This document shows positions 35,367 to 47,826 of a stretch of 64,000 nucleotides of DNA, piece after piece (position 1 is the first letter of the stretch; each line of letters opens with the position of its first letter). The notes under the pieces are model-generated. The model searched no databases and had not been told where the DNA came from. It worked only from the letters and a program-made list of their open reading frames with translations. The position numbers and the translations under genes were made by a program. Origin of the DNA: Stromatinia cepivora (Eukaryota; Ascomycota; Leotiomycetes; Helotiales; Sclerotiniaceae); NCBI GenBank assembly GCA_014898415.1, contig RCTD01000006.1, forward strand, positions 682,001 to 746,000, in the 5' to 3' direction.

Positions 35367-38300
35367 TTTGAATCACAGATGATGGTTTTTTTTTTGTGAT
35401 AGCCTTTCGGCACAAATTGTAATATGGATCTCGGCCGATAATTAAATCGCCGTCTGCAATATCTCAGAGTTTGGAACGGAACGGAAGACCATGCGCAAGG
35501 TCCCGAAAAGTGTCCGTTTGGAAATGAGTAACTGCATAGCAAATGCGTCAGAATGTCCGTAAAGAAACGGGGGATGAATCTAACATACAAACCAATCACT
35601 CTCCACCAAATCCGTAAATGTGAGTAATTTGGAGATCTTCAGTAACACGGTTTGCGAGTTCCTGTTTGACAAGGTAAGATTCGAGAATAAATATGTTGAG
35701 CAACGCTCCGCCTAGTCGGTCGAGAAGTTTAGACACAAGATGATGTGGGAAATAGTATATCGTATTCACTCAAGAAGGCGGATTTGAGGCTTAGATTATT
35801 TCTGTATGATTTCGTGAGAAGATCGCGGAAAAGAGAATGAAATGCGGGTTATCGTGGTTCGCTGCAAGTTGGACTGTCACAGCAGTAAATAGGTGGAAGC
35901 TGCAGTATAATGTCTTGATATCGAATTAATGTTTGGTTGAACGAACGGATGCCTGTTAAATGGCGAAAAAGTCCTAAAAAGGAGGAGAGTTGAAGTTTCA
36001 CCAAACGATTGAGAAATTATTGAGATGAGTTGATGAAAGGAAAGATTCAATCTTTCAGTTGTTTGAAAAGTAAAAGTTAAGAGCGGGGGAGCAGCTTAAC
36101 AGTGGGAACGAATGAATGAAATGATAATGTTGGCTCCGGCCAGTGACCCAGCGAAAGATTCTTGAATCTTTAATCTCTGGAAGGAAGAATGATTGAGGTC
36201 GAAGAAATGACTTTGAAGAGGTTCACCAAATGGTCCACGAGGGTCAAGTAGGAAGGAGAATACAAAAAGGAAGTTTAAAGCATCAACCCCTGCCTACTTT
36301 TTGGGAGGTGATATAACCTTTTTCTTATACTTTGCCTACATGTTAGAAATTATGAAGATTCTACCGTTCCTCGAGACGGCGTGGGGCTTCCAAATGTATA
36401 CAACTACACTACACTGCATTAGGTAGAAGAAGCTGAGATGAATAAAATGCAATGATTGGATTCTTGGCTTTGATGGATTTTTCCAAATTTCAGCAAGAAG
36501 AAGTGGAAAAGGTTAAGAAATGGTATGCAGTCGATACCTTTTTTGGTATGGATGAATTTTACTACAGTACTAGGTGTGTTTACTTGGTGTTTGTTAAAGC
36601 GCTTTGATGATCGTGGATGGGATATGATGTGTGGACCGTGGTGTGGAATACCCTAGTAATCCTTTTTCCCGCCAAATTTCAACCCACTGACTGGCGCGTG
36701 CTTGGGCACTTTTCTCCTCAAGTTTCTCAAGTGGAGTGGGAAATACCTACCTACGGAAGTAGTAATATCTTCCATGTTCCAACAATTCTTATTGGTCAAA
36801 ATGATGGTTGATCTCAATGCATATCCCCAATTATTTATTAAGAAGTTGCCATTTTTAGCAAGTAAGCGAATTGTTTTTACTATACTACCTTGTTTATTTT
36901 GAATGTAAGGGTATCGACTGGTCAGTTTCATCTAGGAAGCGACTGCAGCTCTTCAAGGTTTGCAGCAAAACGACCTTCCAACGCGGTTACAAAAAGTACA
37001 ACATCCAATCTTTGCAAATATATTGAATTACCTTTTTGCATGCATTACATTACATGACTAGCTTATGAAATCTCTTTCTTTCCATGTACCAAGGTATCTT
37101 TTAACAAACATCATTTGTTCAAAGGTTTTCCAGTGGGGAAGACTTGGTCGGTTAAATGATCATCATCTTTCCAAGTTTTGGCGTCAAAGAGCGACTATTT
37201 TCCCAGCTGCTCACCATGATTTGCTTTGGTCCAGTCAACAAAGGGTCCAACTATCCTCTTTTCTGCGATTAACTCATTATAGTTTGGGTATTCCACCAAA
37301 CTAATTTCCAGGGCGGTTGGACCCTGACTCTCGACTTTTCAACGAGTCTACATGCGATGAAGACACAGCAGTAGAGCATGCATAGGTATTGGTACGAGGT
37401 AGTAACAACATAGGAGAACAAGAAAACTATCCGAAATGGAAATATTCGGAATTTTCGGACCAAAATAACTCGATCTGGAATTATCCTCTACCGCATCCCA
37501 GTATCGTGAATTCTCTTGGAATTCACGTACATTTTGTGGAGACTTGCCAAGCTGCATACACGAACTGCCATTCAAAGGATTATACTAGAAGAATTTGCAT
37601 CATTGGTTTTTTGACAGTGCTATACGATCAATCAATGAAGGCATGAGCATGTTTCTCTCCTCTCCGTCCTACAACGATGACGAGTCTATTCAGCTGTTTG
37701 TTACATTTCCCTTCTTCCTGGTATCATCAGTGTAGCCCTCGACGATAAAAAACGGTTGCGCCAATACAACATGTCCCGACCTTCATTCACTGGGATATGT
37801 CAGCCGTCAGCATTTATGTATCACATCTTTTACTTTCCGTATTGCACGTTTTCTAAATATCAAGCCACAAAACATGGGAATCGTCAAATGATGAGGATTA
37901 AAGTTAGTGCCCGAAAAGCCTCCGTCTACGCCACAAGGGACATGTTGTTAAGCCTCTCAAACACATTCGTTGGCACTGACCGTCCTCAGACCTTTTGACA
38001 CCTGGGCAGCAAACTTTCCTATACAATACCCCAAGAAACCAAAATGTACCGGCATTTCTAAGGATTATGATTTCAAATACCACCTAACCAAAGTCTAACC
38101 ACCACCTGAGGAAATTTATTATGGATCTTATCAAACCTCATTAATTATTCCCATTGGTACAACATCAAAGATAGGAGAACTTCAAAATTCGATCCTCCAG
38201 CCAAAAGACCTTCACTTCACCATATTTTCTTCCCCTCGGCTTAACCGACATGGTATTCTTCGCTTCCTTTATTAAGCCAAGTGTGCATTCAAGGATCATC

Positions 38301-39531
38301 AGAACAGCATCTCGGGACACACATAAAATCCATGTGGTGTTTCCCCCAAAAGATCATCAAAGCCTCATTTAAAATTTGGAGAACGGGAATCGGAGTTTTT
38401 TTTAGATGGGCTTCATCAAAACTCAATCTGAGCTTCATCTCGTCAATACGATTCTGTACTTTTGACGCCATATGGAATCATGGATTTTGGTATACAGCAG
38501 CATTGAGTAAATAATACAACTTCTGAAGACCCAAACATAGCCCAAGGTTGTACACGTATAAAACATACAACATCGATATAACGCTCATCAGGTCGCAGCA
38601 AAAACATCAGACGAATATCTAGGATATAATTTATCATTTTGAAACAAGGACCGCAAGGAAGTTTCCGGGAAATGCTTCACCGCCTCCCGCCCAGCATTTC
38701 TGCCACTCATCATCGACATGAGTCAACTGTTTTTTTTTGGTTTTTTTTTTTTTCCTAACTTTTGGATTCTCCCAGTGTTGGAGTTTCGTACTGCGTTGGC
38801 ATACTTTTCGTGCGAGCTGTCGAGACGATGGAATCTTATATGCATAATGTATTAACACATCTCATATACATATGGATTTATGTACTCTGTAGGTACAGTA
38901 CGATATACCGGGTAATGCTTGCATTTAGCACCGGTAGAATGAGTATGACAAGCGAGTGCTCGTGCTTTTTGTTATTAGATAGATGATCTGGGCGTAATGA
39001 GTGGATTTTGAGGGCTAGATCACAGTCGGATATTCACGGTTTTTAATCTCTTGTATCAAAACGACTGGCAAACTTTTTTTTTTAATATCTAGGTTTTCCA
39101 TGCTTCTATTGCATGTAGTACCTGCATATTGTTGAGATCGGGCCATATTGCGGCCTTTACTCTCTCACATGAGCTATTCGGCATCCAAATATAAGATTAC
39201 TCTTCTCGCATGTAGCAGTAAGCAGCCTTTCAGTATTCTCCGATTCCTCTCATCACATCCAATCGTCGAATGATTAGTCAGCATATGTTTATCAGATTAC
39301 CAATGGCCATCGGGCCGGGACTGCAAGTCCCCTCGATCCTAAATATTAAAGTAATTTTTACGAAAGATATGACAGGTGTATATGTTTCTATGTTTTTATA
39401 TTACTACTTTATACTTTTGAATACTTGAGATATCGGACTATATCTGTATGATTTCTTCTACCCATTACTATTATTACTACTATATTATTTGGAGATTGAG
39501 TATATCGAATAGAGAGAAAGAGGAAATAAAA

Positions 39532-39620
39532 TGAATAAAGTGAATAAAGTGAATAAAGTGAATAAAGTGAATAAAGTGAATAAAGTGAATAAAGTGAATA
39601 AAGTGAATAAAGTGAATAAA
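39532..39620. repeat. 9-bp minisatellite, unit TGAATAAAG
   Basis: About ten head-to-tail copies of TGAATAAAG, the last degenerate. Non-coding simple repeat. Confidence 0.95.
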
Positions 39621-39668
39621 TTAGAAATTATATCTAGTATATTAATTAAAGAATGAGTAGGGATATTA

Positions 39669-39836
39669 TATATTGATATATTGATATATTGATATATTGA
39701 TATATTGATATATTGATATATTGATATATTGATATATTGATATATTGATATATTGATATATTGATATATTGATATATTGATATATTGATATATTGATATA
39801 TTGATATATTGATATATTGATATATTGATATATTGA
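39669..39836. repeat. 8-bp minisatellite, unit TATTGATA
   Basis: About 21 nearly perfect head-to-tail copies of an 8-bp AT-rich unit, starting 50 bp after the 9-bp array. Confidence 0.95.
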
Positions 39837-39993
39837 GATGTTCTTAGGTATATTTTTGGGTATATTTTTGGAGATGAGAGGTGATGATAGATAAGAAGAG
39901 GAGGAGGAGGAGGTGAGAAGGTGTAGAGTGGTTTTTGTTATTAATTAATTAATTGGTTAGTTGGTAGGTAGTTGATGGATGGGAGGAGAGGAG

Positions 39994-40151
39994 AGGGAGA
40001 GAGGGAGAGAGGGAGAGAGGGAGAGAGGGAGAGAGGGAGAGAGGGAGAGAGGGAGAGAGGGAGAGAGGGAGAGAGGGAGAGAGGGAGAGAGGGAGAGAGG
40101 GAGAGAGGGAGAGAGGGAGAGAGGGAGAGAGGGAGAGAGGGAGAGAGGGAG
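39994..40151. repeat. 8-bp purine minisatellite, unit GGGAGAGA
   Basis: About 20 copies of GGGAGAGA, all purine on the plus strand. It gives open frames of Glu-Arg/Gly-Arg repeats that are an artefact of composition, not a gene. Confidence 0.95.
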
Positions 40152-41230
40152 AAGAATGCTTTTTGTTGGAATAGATGGATATATATATACGATATTAGAG
40201 TATTATATAGACATTTAGTAATAGAATTAAAAAAAGAGTGGAGAGGAGAAGGAGAGGAAAGAAGAAAGAGAGAGAAAGGTACTAGACCCCGAATAAAGAT
40301 TTTAATATATTGATAACTGGATGGATGAATGAATGAATGAATAAATATATTTAATTATTCTAGTATTTTGATTTATATTTGATTTTGATATTGATTAATT
40401 GTCACGAGGTTATTTTTATATCGTGATATTTCTATTTAATTGCTTCATCGCGCGCTTATTATAATATAGCATTTAGCACGCTTTTTCCGATTATTTGATA
40501 TTGTTTATGGATGGCGAACTTTCTCTATTGGTTATATAGATGTATGCACGTCTTCTTACATACTGGGTGTGTATTTTTAGCATGGATAAGATGGGAGATA
40601 TGAAGGCATAGTATGGAGTGTTGTATGTAGACAATGAATGAATGGATTGGCATCCAAAAAGGTAACGCGTCAAGAGATACCGCGATCAGGAGTAGATATT
40701 GTGAATGAGTACTCCTAAGAACTCTTTTGCTTAATCTTTTTATGTACAACAAATTGGACTATTTCTACACCTGCCAGAAATGTACCGTGAAACATGAAAC
40801 GGACTTACAGTCGAGATTGGCACACGAGTAGAAGAGGAATTGAAATTTGAGGATAACTTAATTCTACCCAGTTATTCGCTCACACCTTCCATTAAAATAT
40901 TCCTTCGAGATACGAAACTAGACTAGGTAATCTTACTATAAAGAAGAAATATTCATCCAGAGATGCAATCTATCTACCAGGATATCCAGTCGCAATTCAA
41001 AGCTATATCCTATCCTATCCAACCGAAAAGCCATGCCATACCATGCCACGCCACGCCACGCCAAACCATTCCCATTCCTATGCATTGTGCAATGCTACCA
41101 TGCTGATATATATCGATATCCAAAAGACGAAAGCCAAGCCAAGCCAAGCCAAGCTCAAACCAATACCTGGTTTATACTCCATGAAATCACAATATTCACA
41201 AATACCACCGATTCCCACATGCCTAATGAT

Positions 41231-43718
41231 TTAAATTAAACCCTCATTCATATCCTCGCTTCCAGGTCCCGCTTCCCCTTCATTTCCCCCACTCATCTCC
41301 ATCGATAATCCTACGCCTAATTCCCTCAATCTCGTTGACAACAATCCCTCAGCTGGAGATTGTCTCCCCTCTCTACTAGGACTATTTACTTTTGCAGACG
41401 AGAATGCATTACCACCATAACCCAGATCTCCTTTACTCAACTTATCATAGAAACTCATACCAGCACGCACATCCATTCCACCCATTTCTACCTCCCCAAA
41501 GGCTGTACCCGGTCTCAGAGTCTCAGAAGATGTTGATGATTGTCCCGACTCCAAATCTAGCGGTCCAAGATTTCTCTCTATGTCCATCGCATCCCTTTTT
41601 GAAGGAAATTGAAAAGGAATAGGATCCACCACTCCTCCCCTCGATCCACCATCATCGCCCCCAAAATCAAAATTCTTCTGTCCACTCAAAGGAAACCCCG
41701 AGCTCCTCCTTCGAAATGCCTTTTCCGCTGCCAATGCCGCGCCCGCAACCCCAAAGTTCGAATCCCGCACTGCTTTATAAGTAGTAAATCTCGGTTCTGG
41801 GAACGTGATTTCATTGCGTAGTTTTTCTTTGCCATCTGGTACGCGGTTGGCAAAGACAACACGGATACTTTTGTAAAGGTAGTAGCGACCTCGAGATGGA
41901 GAGCAAATATGAATATGGACGAGATAGCGGAGAGTCGGTCTTTCAGCGAGTGGATCGGTGGTCGGTGCGGATAAATGAGGCGAGGAGGAAAGTGCTGAAT
42001 CAATTATTGGTCCAGCAGAGTAGCTACGCTGACGAATGAACGTCTTCGTGCCCGGTTCCATACCTGTGAGATCATATGGGACGAGGAATAATTTGACAGC
42101 TGTTTTGTTGGGATTCTTGATAATGATTTGTAATTGGCCCTTTTCAGGAATACGATAGCTACCCCCTGGTGGTGCTCGCGGGGAAGTTGATCGACGCTTT
42201 TGTTTTTCTGCCCTACGTAATTCTCGCTCTGAGACTTGTCCTGAATTTTGAGGTTCGGTGTCAAAATCATCCATATGTGTTCGGTCCAGGGTGGCATTTC
42301 TCCTCCTCTTTTGACCATCCTTTGCCTTTTCGGGACTTGGCAACCCATTTTCTAGATCAATACAACCAACGTACGGACTAGGCCCATCTTCAGATTTTCC
42401 TCTTCGACCATGATTTGTAGATTCATAGTCATAGAATACTGCTGGAAAAGGCAAGGTCACATGAGGTGGACATTTTAGACTCGATTTGCATTTTCCGAAG
42501 CCCAGCACCCCTATCTGAGCAACAAAGTCGAGTGGTTTTGAGGGCGTAGTAGACATTCGTCCCCGGAGAATACTCTCTTCATATGATCCGACCATCGAAG
42601 CATGCAAAGGTGATACATCAGAAAATGAAGGTCTCCTTGACCGTGAGAAAATCGGTGTTTGCGGAGAAGAAGTCGAGTGTGGCATCGTGTTAGAGGCGAG
42701 GGATCTCCTAGGTTGATGGGCTTGGTAAGGGTATGAATTATCTCTCCTGAGACTCGGTAAAGGTTTGTTAAATGTAGCAGACGTCGGTATAGAAGGATTT
42801 GAATGTATTGAATGTGAAGCTTGTAAAGTATGACGTCTTGAATTGGTTCTGGGTGTCCCGGGACTAATATCTATTGGATTTAAATGGGAACTTAATTCTA
42901 AGTCGTCGTTACTTTCTGATTGTACCAAAGGACTTGTTGGTGCTTTGAGTATAAAGCTCGAAGAGAATGAGGAGGATAATGATGGAGCACGAGTTCTTGA
43001 TCCTAGATCTGGTTCGAGTCTATCTACCGATGGAAATCGAGGATCAAGTTGAAAAGGAGTAAAGTTTCGCGGAGGAGATGTAGCAAGCCATGATAAATTT
43101 CCTGTGCCAAAATTCTTTATATTCTGTCCTAAACCACCAGATATATTTTGTTGTGGCCCATCTGTAAAATCCCCACTGTGTAATGCGGATCTTGGTCGTT
43201 CAATTTCTAGACCGGCTTGAGATCTCTGTTTATCTACCGAAGAGGGTCTCACAATATTGGATATTTCGGCAGATGGCAATAGAGGAGATGAATTCGTTTG
43301 ATTCGAGGAAGTCTTTCGAGGAGGAGTTTCTGCGCTCTGACCACGAAGTAGAGACTCAAACTGCATTCACCGTCAATACAACATCACAAGAATCAGCTTT
43401 TTATGATTCACGCACATTGAAATTCGGTAACCAATTTGGACTTTCGCCCCTTTTCAACCTTTCCATGAACTCTCCTCTATCTGACGTGCCATTGCATAAA
43501 TTGAAGCTTGTATCCAACCCCAATGTCGGTGTATGTTTTGATCCCTCCGGACTATCTGGCACAGGACCTTCACATAATTCCGTCCTAATGCTTTCTTCAC
43601 TATCTTTCCTCACAATCGTTCTTCTCCCCGGTGGTGTCGTAGAGGTAGGTGACATTTTCGATTTTTGAATGGGTAATATCTCTCGGCCGTCACCGAGGTC
43701 ATCTTGAAAAATGGGCAT
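41231..43718 (-). CDS. Atos/FAM214-like conserved-domain protein
   Basis: Two exons, 43718-43416 and 43360-41231, with a 55-bp intron, give about 810 residues. The N-terminal ~350 residues are Ser/Pro/Thr-rich and probably disordered. A conserved block starts with MVGSYEESILRGRMSTTPSKP, followed by FVAQIGVLGFGKC, YVGCIDLENG, then YRIPEKGQLQIIIKNPNKTAV and the phrase LVPYDL...TFIRQRSYS...YLVHIHI...YYLYKSIRVVF. This is the pattern of the Atos-like domain plus the adjacent chromosome-segregation/meiosis domain found from fungi to animals (FAM214/Atossa). In animals Atossa acts as a nuclear transcriptional regulator; in fungi the role is poorly defined. A strongly Ser/Arg-rich linker separates the two halves. 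Confidence 0.8.
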
Positions 43719-44423
43719 GATGAATGGGTGTATGAATGGAGCCTTTGGTTTTGCTCCTTTTCGTTTGGTTACGAGGACATTTTAACGTAATTTTGAAATA
43801 ATTCGGGTAGGGAGAGAGGCTTTATGTGCAGTGGCAGCGGCGGTCTTGGAGGAATGATGTCGTAAACGAAGCGGGGACGAGTGTTCCTATTCCTTTGTCC
43901 CTGCCGATGTGATGTAGTATTGTATGCAGGAGCTTGTACAGAGTACAAATGAAAGAAAGGATAAGATAATGATCTGATATTTGATAGGAATATATGTAAC
44001 AAAAGAGGATTTTCGTTCAATAACTTAAGTAATAAGAATGCAATACTTCAATATGAACGCATATGTAGGTATGTATATATGAGAAATGAATGTGTATAAC
44101 AAGACAAGAAGATAACAATCTTTATGCGGTATGATGGATGATTCTGATAACATTGAATGATTGAATGATTGATTACTTACGATTACCGATTACCGCGGGA
44201 TGCACCAATTCCCACTATTCTGCCGTTATTGGCTCTAGCGTGTCCGGGTATCATGTCATGCGAATTGGGGTGCTGAGCAAATTCCTGCGGGCTGTACCCA
44301 CTAAAATTTTCTCAAGCACAAGACCCTTCCAATTCGATTCATTCCACCAAAAACCATACCACGTCCTCGATCCTCGTATTTCCATTCCAATATCAGAACA
44401 CTTTTCACTCAACAAATTCCACA
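43719..44423. other. Divergent promoter region (Atos-like gene / FYV7)
   Basis: About 700 bp between divergent starts, with short TGAATGAT and CGATTACCG tandem runs near 44150-44195. No gene seen. Confidence 0.5.
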
Positions 44424-45095
44424 ATGGCCCCCAGCAAACGCCCCCGCGAAGAAGATACCACATCACGCTCAACCACCAAAAAGCCTCGCCATGGCTTCAA
44501 GGTTGGTCCTGACAATTTGCCTGATGGAACTTGGCGTCGGAAGGTTATTGCGATTAAGAAGGATTTAATCCATAAGGCAAAAGTCAAGAAGGCGTATGCG
44601 AAATTGAAGGCGAAGGAACCGTTGAAGGAGGATAGGAATTTATATGTCGAGAATGAGAAAAAGGAAGACGAGGTAGAAAGGAATGAGGAAGATGAGGAGG
44701 TTGCCGAAGGAGAAGAAGCAGTGGAGCTGCATCCGCAAAGAAAAGCTATGCTTGATGAGCCGGAGACCGACACCGCTGCCAAAGCCGTTCCACGTTATTC
44801 GAACAATGCTGAAGATGTCAAGGACAAGAAACGGGAAAGAGGTGAAAAGAGAGGGGCAAAGCCGGCCTATTTTGCAAAAGAATTGGCGTTTGCGGAAAAA
44901 CAAAAGGCAGAACAGAAGGCCAAAAGAGAAGAGTTTGAGAGGAAAGAAAGGGAGAAGAAGGCTAAGATTGAGGAGAGGGAGAGATTTAGAAGGCAGATGG
45001 CCAAGGCCAGGAGCGGGGGCAAGAACGGCCAGAGAAAACTAGGGAGGGAGAGCCAGGTTCTATTGGAGAAGGTCAAGAAGGTTGTTGGTAATTGA
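44424..45095 (+). CDS. FYV7: rRNA-processing protein FYV7 homologue
   Basis: Single exon, 223 residues, very rich in Lys, Glu and Arg. The N-terminal block KKPRHGFKVGPDNLPDGTWR followed by RKVIAIKKDLIHKAKVKKAYAKLK is the conserved core of Fyv7/CCDC59 family proteins. The middle is acidic (EEDEEVAEGEEAVELHP) and the C-terminal third is a long charged helix. Fyv7 is a nucleolar factor needed for 18S rRNA maturation in the small-subunit processome. The start is the first ATG of the frame, directly after a C/A-rich leader. It is divergent from the Atos-domain gene and convergent with the next gene. Confidence 0.85.
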   Translation: MAPSKRPREEDTTSRSTTKKPRHGFKVGPDNLPDGTWRRKVIAIKKDLIHKAKVKKAYAKLKAKEPLKEDRNLYVENEKKEDEVERNEEDEEVAEGEEAVELHPQRKAMLDEPETDTAAKAVPRYSNNAEDVKDKKRERGEKRGAKPAYFAKELAFAEKQKAEQKAKREEFERKEREKKAKIEERERFRRQMAKARSGGKNGQRKLGRESQVLLEKVKKVVGN

Positions 45096-45512
45096 GCCAA
45101 TGGTGGTAATGTAGGAAAGGAAAAGAAAGGAAGTGTAGGAAGCTTAGTGTTCGGGCGGCAATGCAGGATTCACGGTATTAATGGATGTTACGGCGGTTGC
45201 AGGTAGCGAGGGAAAGATTGGAGAGGCTTATGATACCCATGAAAGTCATCGCAGATGAACTGCGCGGAGATTTCTTCTCTAGATTTATGGCGTTATGGCC
45301 GATGCTCCTAACAAGCGTTTATGCATCATGGCGCTTTATTGAAGGCACATTTAGTCTCCTATATCGAATAGAGGTTTGAGATTATATCTTCACGGAAATT
45401 TGCAATTTGGATTGACAAGATATCTCATTAAATTATCACTACACTGTATACTGTATGCTGTGTACTTCACTGTCCTACCATGCAGTTCATATGTTCCTCC
45501 CTTTGTTCTGGA
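45096..45512. other. Convergent 3' intergenic region
   Basis: About 420 bp between the stops of FYV7 and the unknown coiled-coil gene. No supported feature. Confidence 0.4.
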
Positions 45513-47826
45513 CTAATTCAACAACATTTCCTTTCCCCTCCACCCTAATTTACTTGTACGATTCAGTACTTTAGTCATTCCTTCCTGAAAATCTTCTTTG
45601 GAAGCTTCTTTCTCCTTGATTTCCTCCCCCAGTCTTTGGATCTCGGCCATACTGTCGGCATGGCTCTCCTTCAAAGCATCTCTCACCATGACCAACTTTT
45701 CAAAGTCCAAATCGGCATCAAAAATTTTCTTTTCTGTATCTGCTTTCTCTTCCATGGATTTAAGTAAATTGGTTTGCAGATTTAAAATTTCTGAATTGGC
45801 TTGTTCCAGCTTCTTTTGTAAGATGTTCTTTAGAATAGTGTCGTCGGTCTCGATACCATCCATCGGAATCGATTGAGATGCCTGTGAATTATCCACCATT
45901 TGCTCATCTGGCGTTGCAGAATTGTCAGCAGTGAGCGTAGGTGTTGCCAAAATGCTAGAATTGGTCGAAGTTGTTTGCGACTGTTCCGGAATATCCATTG
46001 TCTCGTCTAATACCATGGAATCATCTTCAATGAGCGAAGGTGTCTCTGATAAGCGAGATCTGGTCGCGCCCGTATCTGATGGGACGACAGCTGGCTCCTC
46101 TTGTCTCATGGACACTGCTGGACGACGAGTTCTATTGTTCGGAACGAACACATAGTCTTCGTCGCTGGTGTAGTCTACGAAATTCTGACCGTCTGCAGCG
46201 CTCCGACGCGGGGAAGTTTCAGGCTCAAACAACCCGAGGGCTTCTTCAGCTGCATCCGAAACAGGAGTTAATTCCCTATCCGACGCATCTGCACCTTCCA
46301 ATGCTCCCAACGCCTGTTCAATCGTCCGCGTGGCTCGTCCTGCTGGAAGTTGAGAGATAGGCAAAGTTGGCGCAGAAGGTGCAGGAAACCCAATTTGCTG
46401 TGCAGCTGCATACAAAGATGGGCTGCTGGGCGGGCTAGGGCTGGCCGGAGGCTCGCGGGATTCAGGTATTCGATTGTAAGGAGTGACTCTCTCACCAGTA
46501 GATGGTATGATTAATTCAAGTGGGTAATCATCTGCATTCTTCGCTGTATAGTCTTTCTCGCGCCTGCTCTTTCTGTAAGATTCCAAATCTCTAATCATCT
46601 GTGGCCTTTGGCCCTTTTTCGGCTGATATGCATCAGGATCAGAACGTCTTTTCCTAGCCTTACCCTGCTGGATTGGAGAATCCGCGGTCATCACTTCTTG
46701 CCCAGTGTTGTTCCTCCTTGCGCGTAGTCTTGTCCGATTGGCAGGGCTTCTTAGACTGGTAGGATTGGTCTGCTTTGTGCCCATCTTTTTGATGAGTCTT
46801 GTGAAGTATGGTCTTTCATCATAAGTGAACTCCAGTCGACCATCCTTCTCCCAATATTCACGTTGCTTATGTCGGTCGTGAGCATATCCAGCTTGATTCA
46901 TAGCTTCTTCGACTTCCTTCCAGAATGTCTCTACTGGCATACTATACTGGTCCTTTTTCTTCTTTTTGATCACCTCGCAAAGATATTCCTTTTGCTCTTT
47001 TGGCAAAAGCACAGAGGCCCTTGTGGCAGGTACTTGTACCATAACTGCGTCTGGAGCCCTTTGGATGCGCTCGAACGCCATAATGTCCTCGTCGACATCT
47101 TCTGACTCTGGAGGCCAGTCACGAGCGACGGCACTTTCATTTCTACCCTTGTAGGACCAATATATCCAACAGTCACGTGCTGAGTGATTGATACTGAATC
47201 TCATCATGACGGCTTCGCTAGCTTTTTCGAGGATAGGAATAGCTTCTAGGTCAGTATTTCGAGAATTCTCCTCGATGATTTGGGTAATGAGAGCACATTC
47301 TGTCTTCAGGAAGCGTTTCGTTTCTTTTAGACGAGGCTCATATATCAAGATGTCATCGGAATACTTCTCGGGTGCTGAAGAAGGTGTTTCCCTTGCAGAA
47401 GTCGGCGAAGAGGCTAGTTCCCCTGTAGGAGCGGCGACCAAAATACTTGGCTCTGTCTCCCTTACAGCACTTGCAGTACTTGCAGCCCCCCTCAGCTCAG
47501 TATTTCTCAAAGTTTCCAGGCGTAGATTTTGCAACCGAGTAGCTGGAGTAGGAGTAGCATAATTAATGCGTTGGAGACCTGGGGGTGGAGGAGGAAGGTG
47601 CGTAGCCGGATACCCTCTATTCGAGCGGCTCGAATCCCTTCTTCTATCTGCAGTATAGTAGGGTCTGTCGTTTGTGTAATACCTGGGGTGGTAATATAGA
47701 CAGCGTTCTGCAAAACATTAGTTAAAGTTTTCATCATAAAATTCGGGAGAGAATCATACCTCCGTGGTGGCAGGTGCCCCATCGCCAATATCTGCATGTT
47801 GTATGGGACCCATGAGTTTGTTCCAT
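45513..47826 (-). CDS. Unknown protein with C-terminal coiled coil
   Basis: Two exons, 47826-47760 and 47707-45513 (intron 52 bp), give about 753 residues. I do not recognise the family. Visible features: a Tyr/Arg/Pro-rich N-terminus ending in a run of prolines; a folded-looking segment around ARDCWIYWSYKGRNESAVARD with many aromatics; a Lys-rich helical stretch (KEYLCEVIKKKKKDQYSMP) followed by FWKEVEEAMNQAGYAHDRHK; long Ser/Pro-rich disordered sequence; and a coiled coil from ~636 to ~740 (heptads in ILKNILQKKLEQANSEILNL). The mix of acidic, disordered and coiled-coil parts suggests a nuclear or scaffold protein, but this is only inference. The ATG at 47826 keeps the frame through the splice; another start 9 codons in is in a different frame. 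Confidence 0.7.

Larger units (their letters stand above)
35367..41230. other. 5.9-kb gene-poor region
   Basis: Upstream of the chitin synthase and beyond the 3' end of the Atos-domain gene. Only short frames without similarity are present. Three minisatellites lie at 39.5-40.15 kb, and short CCACG/AAGCC tandem runs near 41050 and 41140. The first ~1 kb probably contains the chitin synthase leader and promoter. No tRNA recognised. Confidence 0.6.

Noticed and set aside
39972..40313. Open frames of Glu-Arg/Gly-Arg repeats
   Set aside because: They are produced by the GGGAGAGA minisatellite in every frame and have no other coding character.
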